DNA of 38,099 bases from Bacteroidota bacterium (GCA_018335675.1 JAGXRQ010000061.1:1-38099), one strand, 5' to 3'; positions 17,313-25,627 are shown, counted from the first letter of the stretch. The notes: generated from the sequence alone by a model not told the origin. Translations and numbers: made by a program.

Positions 17313-18137
17313 TTAATTCGTTTGAGATAATTTAATTTCTTTAAGCTTTGAAGATGATCTGCGATATATTTCGTCAGCTTGTTGCTTAAACTTACTTTCA
17401 GGATAAGCTCTAATAAATTTATTATAAGCATCTACGGCTAGTTCATATCTTTCCTGTTGTTTTTCGAATATGCTATTTTCGGCAAACTTAAAATAAGAAT
17501 CAGCAGCATAAAACATAGCTTCTTCACGATATTTAATATCGGGAAAGTCAACTATCAGTGTTTTAAATGATGTTGCAGCAGCGTTATAGTTTTTAATTCT
17601 ATAATACATCATAGCCATATCAAAAGCCTTCTTTTCTAATTTAAGCCTAAGCTCATCTATTAGATTGTTTGCTTCTTCAACTTTTGCAGATTGAGGATAA
17701 CGATTTATAAATCTTTGGAACTGCTGAATTGCCTCAAGTGTAGGAGTTTGATCCCTTCCGGTATTCGGAGACAATAAATACTTGCAATACGCTGAAAGAA
17801 AGAAAAACTCTTCTGCATGTTCGCTCCTAGGAAATGTTTGGTGAAATGTTACAAACAAATGTGATGCATAAACGTAGTCACCTTGCTTATAATGAGCCAT
17901 AGCAAAGTAATAATTTACTGTTTCAGCTTTTTGAGTACCTCTATAAACAGGTAAAACACTATTAAGAAGACTAATACTTCTAGAATATCTTTCTTTTTCG
18001 AAATATTTTATAGCAGTTTCAAGCTTCAATTCATAATCGTCGCTTTTTAAAAGCTTTTGATATTTACAAGATGAAGTAATTGTTAATATGCTGATTATCA
18101 ATATTACCAGTATGCTTCCAGAACGAGTTTTATGCAT
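17313..18137 (-). CDS. bamD: Outer membrane assembly lipoprotein BamD
   Basis: BamD is the essential lipoprotein partner of BamA in inserting beta-barrels into the outer membrane. The 274-aa product has a lipoprotein signal (ILVILIISILTITSSC, Cys24) followed by TPR helices. YYFAMAHYKQGDYVYASHLF and FHQTFPRSEHAEEFFFLSAY match the YfiO pattern, as do FQRFINRYPQSAKVEEA and YNKFIRAYPESKF with their repeated F/Y-x-x-x-Y-P-x-S units. Its length and position first in the bamD-rpoZ-coaBC-porD run fit the family. A TAATTTTG -7 box lies 62 bases ahead of its start. Confidence 0.92.
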   Translation of the reverse strand: MHKTRSGSILVILIISILTITSSCKYQKLLKSDDYELKLETAIKYFEKERYSRSISLLNSVLPVYRGTQKAETVNYYFAMAHYKQGDYVYASHLFVTFHQTFPRSEHAEEFFFLSAYCKYLLSPNTGRDQTPTLEAIQQFQRFINRYPQSAKVEEANNLIDELRLKLEKKAFDMAMMYYRIKNYNAAATSFKTLIVDFPDIKYREEAMFYAADSYFKFAENSIFEKQQERYELAVDAYNKFIRAYPESKFKQQADEIYRRSSSKLKEIKLSQTN

Positions 18138-18199
18138 GTAAATCTGTTTTATTTGTAGAAATTATATGTCAATAACGTATAACTTACATAAATGGTGTG

Positions 18200-18207
18200 C
18201 AAAATTA
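18200..18207 (-). promoter_or_regulatory. -7 box for the bamD run
   Basis: Minus-strand TAATTTTG matches TAnnTTTG, 62 bases ahead of the bamD ATG, in the 273-base divergent region shared with the barrel protein gene. No good -33 box is visible. Confidence 0.45.
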
Positions 18208-18363
18208 ATAAATTTCATCATTCATTGTTTATAAAAATTGAGAAAATATTGAATACTTAGTTTTTGTGAACATTTTTATTTTTTTTTCGTTTAACAATTT
18301 GTGTAAAACTCAATATTTGGTTAATTGTCGAAAAAAAAATATTAAAGTGACTTAATTTTTGAA

Positions 18364-18371
18364 TATTTTTG
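18364..18371 (+). promoter_or_regulatory. -7 box for the outer membrane protein gene
   Basis: TATTTTTG matches TAnnTTTG exactly and sits 39 bases ahead of the ATG at 18411. The long A run at about 18331-18339 upstream could act as a curved UP-like element. Confidence 0.55.
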
Positions 18372-18410
18372 CACCGTCTCAATTTATTTAATAATCAAAA
18401 AAATAAAACT

Positions 18411-19076
18411 ATGAAAAAAGTTACATTATTATTAGCGTTAATTTTGGTTGTCTCATTTGGTGCTGCTGCAGAACATAAGCCATCTGCCGGTGATGTTTCA
18501 TTAGAGGTAAACTTTGTGCCTTTTAGCACTGCTCCTATTCAGCTTGATTTTATTAAAGGTCGTTTCTTTTTAAGTGACAACATGGCAGTAAGATTAGGTT
18601 TTCTATTTGACATTGCAAGTGTTGGCAATTCATTACCAGACCCAAACAACATCAATAACATAGAAAAAGAAAAAGAAAGAATTATCGATTTCGGTTTAAC
18701 TCCTGGTATTGAAATTCATTTTCCTGTAGGAGAAAGAGTATCTCCTTATTTTGGTGCTGAAATAGGATTCAGTACAAGATCATATAAGTATGAATATAAT
18801 ACAAACTTTAACAACGACAGAATTACTCAAACAGGTTTGAATGGTTTTACATCAATTGGATTGAATCTAGTTGCCGGTGCCGATCTTTATTTATACAAAG
18901 GCTTGTACTTAGGAGCAGAATTTGGTTTTGGATTTTCTTCAACTTCATTTCCTGATGTAGTTACAACTGCAACAACAGGAGGATTAACAGTAACAACTAC
19001 TGTAGTTGACAATTCTTCATTGTTTTTATTCGGGCCAAACACTGTGTCTGCAATTCGCTTAGGCTGGTCATTCTAA
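18411..19076 (+). CDS. Outer membrane beta-barrel protein (porin/OmpA-barrel-like)
   Basis: The product is 221 aa. The ATG at 18411 is preferred over a non-ATG start at 18369 because it opens a clean signal peptide (MKKVTLLLALILVVSFGAAA). The mature part alternates strands and Gly/Asn turns (DNMAVRLGFLFDIAS, RIIDFGLTPGIEIHF, GLYLGAEFGFGFSS). It closes with SAIRLGWSF, and the terminal Phe is the BAM recognition signature. I infer an 8-strand outer-membrane barrel of the general OmpA-N/OmpW-like type. Ligand and role are unknown. It diverges from bamD, a fitting neighbour for a BAM client, and is followed by a strong terminator. Confidence 0.75.
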   Translation: MKKVTLLLALILVVSFGAAAEHKPSAGDVSLEVNFVPFSTAPIQLDFIKGRFFLSDNMAVRLGFLFDIASVGNSLPDPNNINNIEKEKERIIDFGLTPGIEIHFPVGERVSPYFGAEIGFSTRSYKYEYNTNFNNDRITQTGLNGFTSIGLNLVAGADLYLYKGLYLGAEFGFGFSSTSFPDVVTTATTGGLTVTTTVVDNSSLFLFGPNTVSAIRLGWSF

Positions 19077-19096
19077 AAAATCTTTATAACAAATGT

Positions 19097-19130
19097 AAAA
19101 AAGGCTGGATTTTCCGGCCTTTTTTATTTT
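19097..19130 (+). terminator. Terminator after the barrel protein gene
   Basis: The stem AAAAAAGGCTGG (19097-19108) with CCGGCCTTTTTT (19114-19125), one G-T wobble and loop ATTTT, runs into further T-rich sequence, 20 bases after the stop. Confidence 0.9.
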
Positions 19131-19406
19131 TCAGGATCTACAACCTTTGGTGGAAATGGCAATGGACGTAAATTCTTAACAAACAATTCTTACGAACAGG
19201 TTAAAACATTTTATGTGAATGACAAAGGACAACCAAAAATGCAAGAATTAGCGGAGCTGATGAAGCAAATGCAAACAGCCACAGGTAGCTTGGCAAAAGA
19301 CATGACTAGCGGAGAAGAATACGATTTATGGAAAAAATGTCTTGGAGAGATTAATAATAAAGCATACAAAACACTCATTCAGGTTCATTATGCTGTAAAT
19401 AATTAA
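19127..19406 (+). pseudogene. Start-less C-terminal remnant of an unknown protein
   Basis: An open frame runs from the terminator to TAA at 19404-19406, but it has no ATG at its head; the first usable start is a GTG at 19215 (63 aa). The frame upstream of that GTG still reads like protein (GGNGNGRKFLTNNSYEQVKT), so the coding sequence appears to have lost its 5' end. The rest is a charged helix (MQELAELMKQMQTATGSLAK) and WKKCLGEINNKAYKTLIQVHY. It is in the same frame as the preceding barrel gene. No promoter is visible because the terminator abuts it. The family is unrecognised. A small functional protein starting at GTG remains possible. Confidence 0.4.
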
Positions 19407-19491
19407 TAAATCCGATAATAAAACAAAGCGGTTGTAATAATAATTTGAAGAAAATTACGAAATTAGCGGCAAATTAATCTGACTTTTGAAC

Positions 19492-20523
19492 ATGAAAAAT
19501 CATAGGAGTTTTGCCAGCGATAATAATGCCCCCGTACATGAAAAAGTTATGCAAGCATTATCGGAGGCTAATAAAAGTGATGTAATAGCATACGGTGACG
19601 ATCTATACACAACTGACGCTGAAAGAAAATTCAGGCATTATTTTCAATCTGAGGTTGAAGTGTTTTTTGTTTTTAACGGAACAGGAGCAAATGTTTCGGC
19701 AATAAGTAACTTAACTCACTCCTACCATGGCATTATTACAGCAGAAACCTCACACATGAATAACGATGAATGTGGTGCGCCAGAGAAGTTTTCGGGATGC
19801 AAACTACTTACAGTTAAAACTTCAAATGGAAAGATTTCTGTTGATGATATTAAAAAATTTCTTCATTCTAAAGGATTTGAACATCATTCTCAACCAAAAG
19901 TAATTTCAATATCTCAACCCACAGAATTAGGAACATTATACAAACCGGAGGAAATTCTAAAACTTGCTCATTTTGCTGATGAACATGATATGTATTTGCA
20001 TATAGACGGCGCACGTATAGCTAATGCAGTAGCGGCATTAAACATATCACTTGCAGAATTAATTACATATACAGGAGTTGATGTTATATCATTTGGTGGC
20101 ACAAAAAATGGAATGATGTACGGTGAAGCTGTTGTGTTTATAAACAATTTGCTTGCAAGCGACTTTAAATATGTAAGAAAGCAATCAATGCAACTTGCGT
20201 CTAAAATGAGATATATCTCAGCACAATTCAATGCAATGTTTTATGACGACCTATGGCTAAAGAATGCCAGACACGCTAATAAAATGGCAAAGTATCTGGA
20301 ATTAAAGCTGGAGGAAACTCCAGAAATCAAAATAACTCAACCTGTTGAAACCAATGCTATTTTTGCAATTGTGCCAAAACAAATAATTGAACCTCTTCAA
20401 AAAGAATATTTCTTTTACGTATGGGATGATGATAGAAATGAAGTTAGATGGATGACACACTTCCAAACAACTGCTGATGATATTGATAATTTCATAAAGT
20501 CATTAAAGAATCTATTGAGATAA
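19492..20523 (+). CDS. ltaE: Low-specificity L-threonine aldolase
   Basis: This PLP enzyme cleaves threonine or allo-threonine to glycine and acetaldehyde. The 343-aa product starts at the ATG at 19492; a TTG two codons upstream is less likely. The N-terminus has FASDNNAPVHEKVM and YGDDLYTTDAE, typical of the family. FNGTGANVSAI and ETSHMNNDECGA bind the cofactor phosphate and stack on the ring. HIDGARIANA (170-179) holds the PLP-nitrogen Asp. FGGTKNGMM gives the Schiff-base Lys205. The fold-type I length is complete. It is convergent with prmC, 21 bases apart. Glycine made here could feed the glycine cleavage system, whose GcvT is encoded 7 kb away, but that link is inference. Confidence 0.93.
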   Translation: MKNHRSFASDNNAPVHEKVMQALSEANKSDVIAYGDDLYTTDAERKFRHYFQSEVEVFFVFNGTGANVSAISNLTHSYHGIITAETSHMNNDECGAPEKFSGCKLLTVKTSNGKISVDDIKKFLHSKGFEHHSQPKVISISQPTELGTLYKPEEILKLAHFADEHDMYLHIDGARIANAVAALNISLAELITYTGVDVISFGGTKNGMMYGEAVVFINNLLASDFKYVRKQSMQLASKMRYISAQFNAMFYDDLWLKNARHANKMAKYLELKLEETPEIKITQPVETNAIFAIVPKQIIEPLQKEYFFYVWDDDRNEVRWMTHFQTTADDIDNFIKSLKNLLR

Positions 20524-20544
20524 TTTGTCATATATTGCTGTTGT

Positions 20545-21429
20545 TCAGGCTTTTAATATCCCACTAACAAATCTTGGTTTATTATGAATATCTTTATTGA
20601 TATGAACATCAACAAAGCCATATCTATGAAATAAATCTGCAATGTGGTTGCTAAATTTCTCATTAATCTCAAAAAGCAATAATCCATTTTTCTTTAACCA
20701 GCCAGATTTGGCTTTACTAATTATCTCATCATAAAAAACTAAAGGATCGTTATCAAATACAAATAATGCAGATTCAGGTTCATATTCTAGCACATTTCTT
20801 TGCATAAATTCTTTTTCCGATTCTAAAACATAAGGCGGATTACTAAGAATAACATCATATTCGTCAAGCATTTGGGAATTATCAAAGATGTCAAACTCTA
20901 CAAACGTAACCTTGTCGCCGTATTTTTTTGAATTAACTAATGCTATATCCAATGCTTCCTTACTTTTATCAATTGCAGTTACTACCGATGTTGGTATTTT
21001 ATTTGCCATAGCAATTGCGATGCAACCAGAACCTGTTCCAATATCAAGTATTTTAATGTTTTCATGACCTCCTAAATTGCTGTTTATTCTATTCAATGCA
21101 AATATTACAAGTTCCTCGGTTTCAGGTCTGGGTATAAGAACATCGCTATTGACATCAAAAACATATTCTAAAAAGTATGCTTTTCCTGTGATATACTGTA
21201 TAGGCACTTGGTTTTCAAGCTTTTTAATAGCTTTAATAACTCTAACAATATCTGTTTCAGTAAGCCTTATTTGTTTCTCAAGGATTATATCTTTTTCTGT
21301 AATGTGAAAGAAATGCTCAAATAATATCCTTCTTATAGATTTGAGCTCATTTTCAGTATAAATGGGTTTAAGTGTTTCAAAAAACCAAGTCCATACTGAT
21401 TTAATAGTATTATCCTTTAGGCCTTTCAT
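20545..21429 (-). CDS. prmC: Release factor glutamine methyltransferase PrmC
   Basis: PrmC methylates the Gln of the GGQ motif in release factors RF1 and RF2. The 294-aa product starts at the ATG at 21429; an in-frame TTG at 21441 would overlap the upstream gene and is not preferred. The N-terminal helical domain has VPIQYITGKAYFLEYVF and VLIPRPETEELV. The SAM-binding motif is DIGTGSGCIAIAMA (129-142). NPPYV (197-201) is the catalytic loop that holds the substrate glutamine. It begins 4 bases after the stop of the muramidase-like gene, so the two are very probably co-translated. Confidence 0.95.
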   Translation of the reverse strand: MKGLKDNTIKSVWTWFFETLKPIYTENELKSIRRILFEHFFHITEKDIILEKQIRLTETDIVRVIKAIKKLENQVPIQYITGKAYFLEYVFDVNSDVLIPRPETEELVIFALNRINSNLGGHENIKILDIGTGSGCIAIAMANKIPTSVVTAIDKSKEALDIALVNSKKYGDKVTFVEFDIFDNSQMLDEYDVILSNPPYVLESEKEFMQRNVLEYEPESALFVFDNDPLVFYDEIISKAKSGWLKKNGLLLFEINEKFSNHIADLFHRYGFVDVHINKDIHNKPRFVSGILKA

Positions 21430-21433
21430 AACA

Positions 21434-22678
21434 TTATTCAAAATCTGGATATAACAGGAATTTCTTTCTAATCAATTTGAATGCATCAAGTTCGTCTTTC
21501 CAAGTGGCCCTAATATCATCGGCCGACATTCCTTGCTTAATCTGTTCCTGAAGCTTATTATTACCTGCCAAGCGGTTGAAGAAATTATTAAAAAACTTAT
21601 CCTTTTCTGGAAAGTTATTGTATGCATCTATTAAATAATCAAGATTAATTTTGGCATCATCTCGAATATCGAAAATTTTTAAAGTAGTGAGATTTATTCC
21701 ATAGCACACTTTATCCAATTGTGGCGGATTTGGCGCAGAAGTTATACTTTCCGGTTTAAAAGTATAAGAATATTTATTGTTTGGAAGTTTAGAATGTCCA
21801 TAAATTTGAAATGGAAATTCCGTTCCTCTACCAACACTTATCTGTGTACCTTCAAAAAAGCACAATGAAGGATATAAATATATGCTAAGAATATTTGGAA
21901 GATTAGGCGAAGGAAATATTGGCGGCTCATAAAAACTATTATGAGTATAATTAACGGCATTAATGACTGTAAGTGAACATTGTACACCATTCTCAAGCCA
22001 ACCCATATAATTAACCATATTGGCATATTCACCTATTGTCATACCATGAACAATTGGAACAGGATGCAAGCCCACAAACGAGCTAAATTCCTTTTCCAGA
22101 ATAGGGCCGTCAACAAAATGCCCGTTAGGATTAGGCCTGTCTAGAATGATTACAGGAATATCTAGTTTTGCAGCCGCTTCCATTATATAAGTCATCGTTG
22201 AAATGTAAGTATAGAATCTTGCTCCAACATCCTGAATATCAAACAAAATTATATCCACATCATTTAAATGCTCAGGTTTAGGTTTTCGATTATTTCCATA
22301 TAAACTAATGATTGGTAGCCCAGTTTTTACATCAACTTCGCTATCTACATATTCACCTGCAGCAGCCAATCCCCGAAATCCGTGCTCCGGACTAAATATC
22401 TTAACAATATTAATGTTGGCCTTAAGCAATGTATCGACAAGGTGGATGTCATCAATAAAAGATGTATGATTCCCTGCAAAAGCAATTCTTTTACCTTCAA
22501 GCATAGGAAAATAAATATGCGTTTGATAAGCAGCAGGCAAAGGATCAGTTGATATTGTATAATTGTGATTTTCTTCGATGTTTTTACCGGAACAGCTAAA
22601 TACTGTAACAATAAAAAACAAGTATAGAGGCCTATTCTTAAGTTCGTTTAATAACCTTAAAAACTTTTTAATTTGCAT
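21434..22678 (-). CDS. namZ: NamZ-like exo-beta-N-acetylmuramidase (DUF1343) lipoprotein
   Basis: The DUF1343 family includes NamZ, which removes N-acetylmuramic acid from the non-reducing ends of peptidoglycan fragments during cell-wall recycling. The 414-aa product has a lipoprotein signal ending FFIVTVFSC (Cys29). Conserved segments follow: GKRIAFAGNHTSF, IFSPEHGFRG, GLPIISLYG, DIILFDIQDVGARFYTYIST and VIILDRPNPNG. EGTQISVGRGTEFPFQIYG is the later family signature. The length is complete. It lies in the order lipA-namZ-prmC with short gaps and is probably tethered in the periplasm. Assignment rests on family signatures; activity has been shown for only a few members. Confidence 0.85.
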   Translation of the reverse strand: MQIKKFLRLLNELKNRPLYLFFIVTVFSCSGKNIEENHNYTISTDPLPAAYQTHIYFPMLEGKRIAFAGNHTSFIDDIHLVDTLLKANINIVKIFSPEHGFRGLAAAGEYVDSEVDVKTGLPIISLYGNNRKPKPEHLNDVDIILFDIQDVGARFYTYISTMTYIMEAAAKLDIPVIILDRPNPNGHFVDGPILEKEFSSFVGLHPVPIVHGMTIGEYANMVNYMGWLENGVQCSLTVINAVNYTHNSFYEPPIFPSPNLPNILSIYLYPSLCFFEGTQISVGRGTEFPFQIYGHSKLPNNKYSYTFKPESITSAPNPPQLDKVCYGINLTTLKIFDIRDDAKINLDYLIDAYNNFPEKDKFFNNFFNRLAGNNKLQEQIKQGMSADDIRATWKDELDAFKLIRKKFLLYPDFE

Positions 22679-22689
22679 TGTATATTTCT

Positions 22690-23556
22690 TTAAATGCTTT
22701 TATTAATATGCCTTTCAGCGCGATAAGATGAACGAACCAGAGGAGCACTTTCAACGAATTTGAAACCTTTGTTGAATGCAATGGTTTTATAATTGTCAAA
22801 TTGCTCAGGAGAAACGTACCTTTTAACAGGCAAATGCTTGTGAGTAGGTTGTAAATACTGACCTAAAGTAATTATTCTACATCCTACAGCAAACAAATCA
22901 TCCATTGTTTCAAGAACTTCAGCATCTGTTTCACCTAGTCCCAGCATTATACCTGATTTGGATGGAATTCCAGATTCAGAAATAAACCCGATAACCCTAA
23001 GACTGGTGTCATAATCAGCCTTTACTCTAACCTCCTTTGAGAGTCTTTTCACTGTTTCGAGATTGTGGCTAATAATATCAGGCTCAGCAGACATGATTGT
23101 TTGAAGATCAATAACATTACCTTTCATATCAGGAATCAAGGCTTCTATTGTAGTTTCCGGAGAGATATTTTTAATAATTTTTATTGTTTGCGACCAATGA
23201 CAAGCTCCTGAGTCGGATAAATCGTCTCTGTCAACAGATGTCAATACCACATGTTTAAGGTTCATTTGCAATACAGCTTCTGCAACCTTAAGGGGTTCAT
23301 ATTTATCTGGAGGTAATGGTTTTCCTGTTTCAACATTGCAAAATCTACAGCTCCTTGTACATATATTGCCCAATATCATAAAAGTGGCAGTACCCGCACC
23401 CCAGCATTCACCTTTATTAGGACACGCCCCACTCTCACAAATTGTATGTAAATGTTTCGCCCCAAGAACATGCTTCATTTTACTGTATTCCTCAACATCA
23501 GGCAATTTCACTTTTAGCCAGTCGGGTTTTTTTAATCGGTCAGAATCTTTTTCCAT
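22690..23556 (-). CDS. lipA: Lipoyl synthase LipA
   Basis: LipA is a radical-SAM enzyme that inserts two sulfurs into octanoyl groups on lipoyl domains of 2-oxoacid dehydrogenases and GcvH. The 288-aa product has the auxiliary cluster ligands C40, C45 and C51 in CESGACPNKGEC, and the radical-SAM ligands C66, C70 and C73 in CTRSCRFC. GxIMLGLGET-like residues (SGIMLGLGETDAEV) follow, and the C-terminal RSSYRAE carries the Ser ligand of the auxiliary cluster. It heads the lipA-namZ-prmC run. A hairpin terminator begins about 15 bases before its start, so expression may depend on readthrough or on a promoter I did not recognise. No lipB is in the window. Confidence 0.97.
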   Translation of the reverse strand: MEKDSDRLKKPDWLKVKLPDVEEYSKMKHVLGAKHLHTICESGACPNKGECWGAGTATFMILGNICTRSCRFCNVETGKPLPPDKYEPLKVAEAVLQMNLKHVVLTSVDRDDLSDSGACHWSQTIKIIKNISPETTIEALIPDMKGNVIDLQTIMSAEPDIISHNLETVKRLSKEVRVKADYDTSLRVIGFISESGIPSKSGIMLGLGETDAEVLETMDDLFAVGCRIITLGQYLQPTHKHLPVKRYVSPEQFDNYKTIAFNKGFKFVESAPLVRSSYRAERHINKSI

Positions 23557-23570
23557 TGATTGAAAATATA

Positions 23571-23608
23571 AATAAAAAGCTTATCCAAATACCATATTTG
23601 GATAAGCT
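23571..23608 (-). terminator. Strong hairpin between the 45-aa lipoprotein gene and lipA
   Basis: A perfect 14-bp stem, AGCTTATCCAAATA (23578-23591) with TATTTGGATAAGCT (23595-23608), has a 3-base loop and a minus-strand TTTTTATTTAT tract. It lies 44 bases after the small lipoprotein stop and about 20 bases ahead of lipA. Confidence 0.85.
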
Positions 23609-23652
23609 AAATTACAAACAAAATACCTTTTATTGCAAAAACAGATTCAGTT

Positions 23653-23790
23653 TTAAGCGTCAGTTTCTGCTAATTCTACTGCGTCTTTATTATCAGTATA
23701 TGCAGGGCATATTTCTTTTGATTTACAACTTGAAAATAGAGTTGCTCCGATAAATAATGCAATAGCTAAAATCCTAATTCCTTTTTTCAT
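23653..23790 (-). CDS. Small lipoprotein, 45 aa
   Basis: A short frame from ATG (complement of 23788-23790) to TAA encodes MKKGIRILAIALFIGATLFS, then SCKSKEICPAYTD and an acidic tail. The lipobox FSSC places the lipidated Cys at residue 21, so the mature protein is only about 25 residues. A second Cys lies in EICPAY. A -33/-7 promoter upstream and a strong terminator downstream frame it as its own transcription unit. I recall similar small CPAY-type lipoproteins in Bacteroidota, but no function. It resembles entericidin-like peptides only in size. Confidence 0.75.
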   Translation of the reverse strand: MKKGIRILAIALFIGATLFSSCKSKEICPAYTDNKDAVELAETDA

Positions 23791-23831
23791 CGTGGTTAAT
23801 TTAATTTTAATTTCCTTTTATCTCCGAAACA

Positions 23832-23865
23832 CAAAAATAACAATATTTTTAAAAGAGTGCTCAAA
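23832..23865 (-). promoter_or_regulatory. Promoter of the 45-aa lipoprotein gene
   Basis: Minus-strand TTTG (23862-23865), 22 bases, TATTTTTG (23832-23839) matches the Bacteroidota -33/-7 pattern. The -7 box is 41 bases ahead of the ATG. Confidence 0.65.
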
Positions 23866-23898
23866 AATATTGATTTTTTGATTATGTAAAACTCAATT

Positions 23899-24138
23899 TT
23901 AATTACGAATAATGAAAATAGGTGTTTTGTTTGTCTTCTTCACTACCTCCACTGCTCTGCTATAGCGCATTATGTTGTCAATAACGCTTTTCCCCGGGAC
24001 ATGTAAACCAGATTTATTTTCAGAGTGCATGTTGGAAACATGGGGAATGTTATATTTATTTGATAAATTAAACATTGCACCAGGCATTTCATTTGAGAGG
24101 AATGTAAAATTATTCTCGGTTTTGTAATTTTGTTTCAT
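23899..24138 (-). CDS. Small conserved-looking protein, 79 aa
   Basis: Cytoplasmic protein of unknown function without signal or membrane segment. It reads PGAMFNLSNKYNIPHVSNMH, then LHVPGKSVIDNIMRYSRAVE and a short C-terminal strand PIFIIRN. The pattern P-G-K-S-V-I-x-N-I-x-x-Y-S-[RK]-A-x-x-V followed by an N-terminated strand is one I recall from several small Bacteroidota hypotheticals, so it is probably a real phylum-restricted family. The PGKS motif looks like a P-loop fragment but lacks the surrounding fold, and no nucleotide binding should be claimed. It diverges from sucC. Confidence 0.65.
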   Translation of the reverse strand: MKQNYKTENNFTFLSNEMPGAMFNLSNKYNIPHVSNMHSENKSGLHVPGKSVIDNIMRYSRAVEVVKKTNKTPIFIIRN

Positions 24139-24247
24139 AGGCGATGGCTATTTGTTGTTTTATGAATTCATTATGATAACGCAATATTATTTTGAATATT
24201 TTATTAATCTTTTGTTTAACAAAATATATATTTGATTTCCTTATTTA

Positions 24248-24279
24248 TTGCCTATTTGAAAACTAAATTCGTATTTTTG
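24248..24279 (+). promoter_or_regulatory. sucC promoter
   Basis: TTG (24248-24250), 21 bases, TATTTTTG (24272-24279) fits the Bacteroidota pattern. The -7 box is 38 bases ahead of the ATG at 24318. Confidence 0.6.
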
Positions 24280-24317
24280 TTTTCCAAAAAGCGATTTAAC
24301 AATCTAAACTCACAACT

Positions 24318-25523
24318 ATGAATTTGCATGAATATCAAGGAAAGGCTTTATTAAAGAAATTTGGAGTTCCAGTACCTGAAGGCATTATGGTAGAATCTAT
24401 TGATCAAGCAGAAAAAGCGGCTCACCAAATATTCGACCATAATAATATTGAGGTTTGGGCTGTAAAAGCTCAAATTCACGCAGGGGGAAGAGGTAAAGGC
24501 GGAGGTGTGAAAATTGCTAAATCGTTTAAAGAACTTAAGCAGTATTCTTCAGAGATATTAGGCATGCAGCTTGTGACTCCACAAACAGGACCTAATGGCA
24601 AGAAAGTCAGAAAGATTCTAATAGAGGAAAACATTTATTATCCCGGTCCTGAGAAACGATCGGAAATATACATGAGTGTTTTGTTAAACCGTGCCACTTC
24701 GAGAAACATGATAATGTATTCTCCCAAAGGCGGAATGAATATTGAAGAAGTTGCAGAAGAGAGTCCGGAACTTATTTTCACTGAGGAAATTGATCCTAAA
24801 ACCGGCATTCAACCATTTCAATGTAGGCGAATTGCTTTTAACCTTGGATTAGAAGGTAATGCATATAAAAACATGGTAAAGTTTGTTAGTTTGCTTTATA
24901 ATGCGTACGTAAATCTTGATGCGAGCCTTATTGAAATTAACCCATTGTTTAAAGCAGCAGATGGTAAAATAATGGCAGCAGATACAAAGATGACTATTGA
25001 TAATAATTCATTATACAGACATCCTGAGATTTGTGATATGCGCGACCTTAACGAAGAAGATCCAATGGAAGTTGAAGCAGGAAAATATGACCTTAACTAC
25101 GTTAAGTTGGATGGCAATGTGGGTTGTATGGTAAACGGCGCAGGGTTGGCGATGGCCACTATGGATATTATTAAACTATCCGGTGGAGAACCGGCAAATT
25201 TCCTTGATGTTGGGGGGTCGGCAAGTGCAAAAAGAGTTGAGGAAGCTTTTAGAATTATTTTAAAAGATCCAAACGTTAAAGCTATTCTTGTAAATATATT
25301 TGGTGGAATTGTTAGATGCGACAGGGTTGCTAACGGAATAGTTGATGCTTATAATAATATAGGTAAAATTGATATTCCTATTATTGTTCGATTACAAGGT
25401 ACAAATGCAGAAATTGCAAAGGATATAATAGATAATTCGGGATTAAAAGTTCAATCGGCTATCTTATTAAAAGAAGCAGCTGAATTAGTTAATAAGTCAT
25501 TAGTACTAAGTACTAAGTCCTAA
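24318..25523 (+). CDS. sucC: Succinate-CoA ligase (ADP-forming), beta subunit
   Basis: SucC pairs with SucD to convert succinyl-CoA to succinate with ATP or GTP formation in the TCA cycle. The 401-aa product starts MNLHEYQGKALLKKFGVPVP, the family hallmark. The ATP-grasp domain has KAQIHAGGRGKGGGVKIA. ASLIEINPL and ADTKMTIDNNSLYRH bind Mg-nucleotide, and the CoA-ligase domain has FLDVGGSASAKRVEEAF and NIFGGIVRCDRVANGI. SucD is not adjacent, so the two subunits must be encoded apart. The last codons (LVLSTKS) and the stop come from a 7-bp tandem repeat, an unusual gene end. Confidence 0.96.
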   Translation: MNLHEYQGKALLKKFGVPVPEGIMVESIDQAEKAAHQIFDHNNIEVWAVKAQIHAGGRGKGGGVKIAKSFKELKQYSSEILGMQLVTPQTGPNGKKVRKILIEENIYYPGPEKRSEIYMSVLLNRATSRNMIMYSPKGGMNIEEVAEESPELIFTEEIDPKTGIQPFQCRRIAFNLGLEGNAYKNMVKFVSLLYNAYVNLDASLIEINPLFKAADGKIMAADTKMTIDNNSLYRHPEICDMRDLNEEDPMEVEAGKYDLNYVKLDGNVGCMVNGAGLAMATMDIIKLSGGEPANFLDVGGSASAKRVEEAFRIILKDPNVKAILVNIFGGIVRCDRVANGIVDAYNNIGKIDIPIIVRLQGTNAEIAKDIIDNSGLKVQSAILLKEAAELVNKSLVLSTKS

Positions 25524-25541
25524 GTCCTAAGTCCTGAGTCC
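25493..25541 (+). repeat. Seven-unit 7-bp tandem array at the sucC end
   Basis: Seven consecutive 7-base units: TAAGTCA, TTAGTAC, TAAGTAC, three TAAGTCC, TGAGTCC. Units 1-4 are coding and the sucC TAA (25521-25523) is the start of a later unit. A T-rich stretch follows. Confidence 0.9.
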
Positions 25542-25627
25542 TTTTATTTTTTGTTGGTGTAATATAAAAAGATAGTATTTCATTGTAGCTGGTTACAATC
25601 GTGCAATTTGGAAACTTACTCGAAGTA

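Noticed and set aside
24010-24050. P-loop nucleotide binding in the 79-aa protein from PGKS
   Set aside because: The motif lacks the GxxxxGK[ST] spacing and a surrounding fold of sufficient size.
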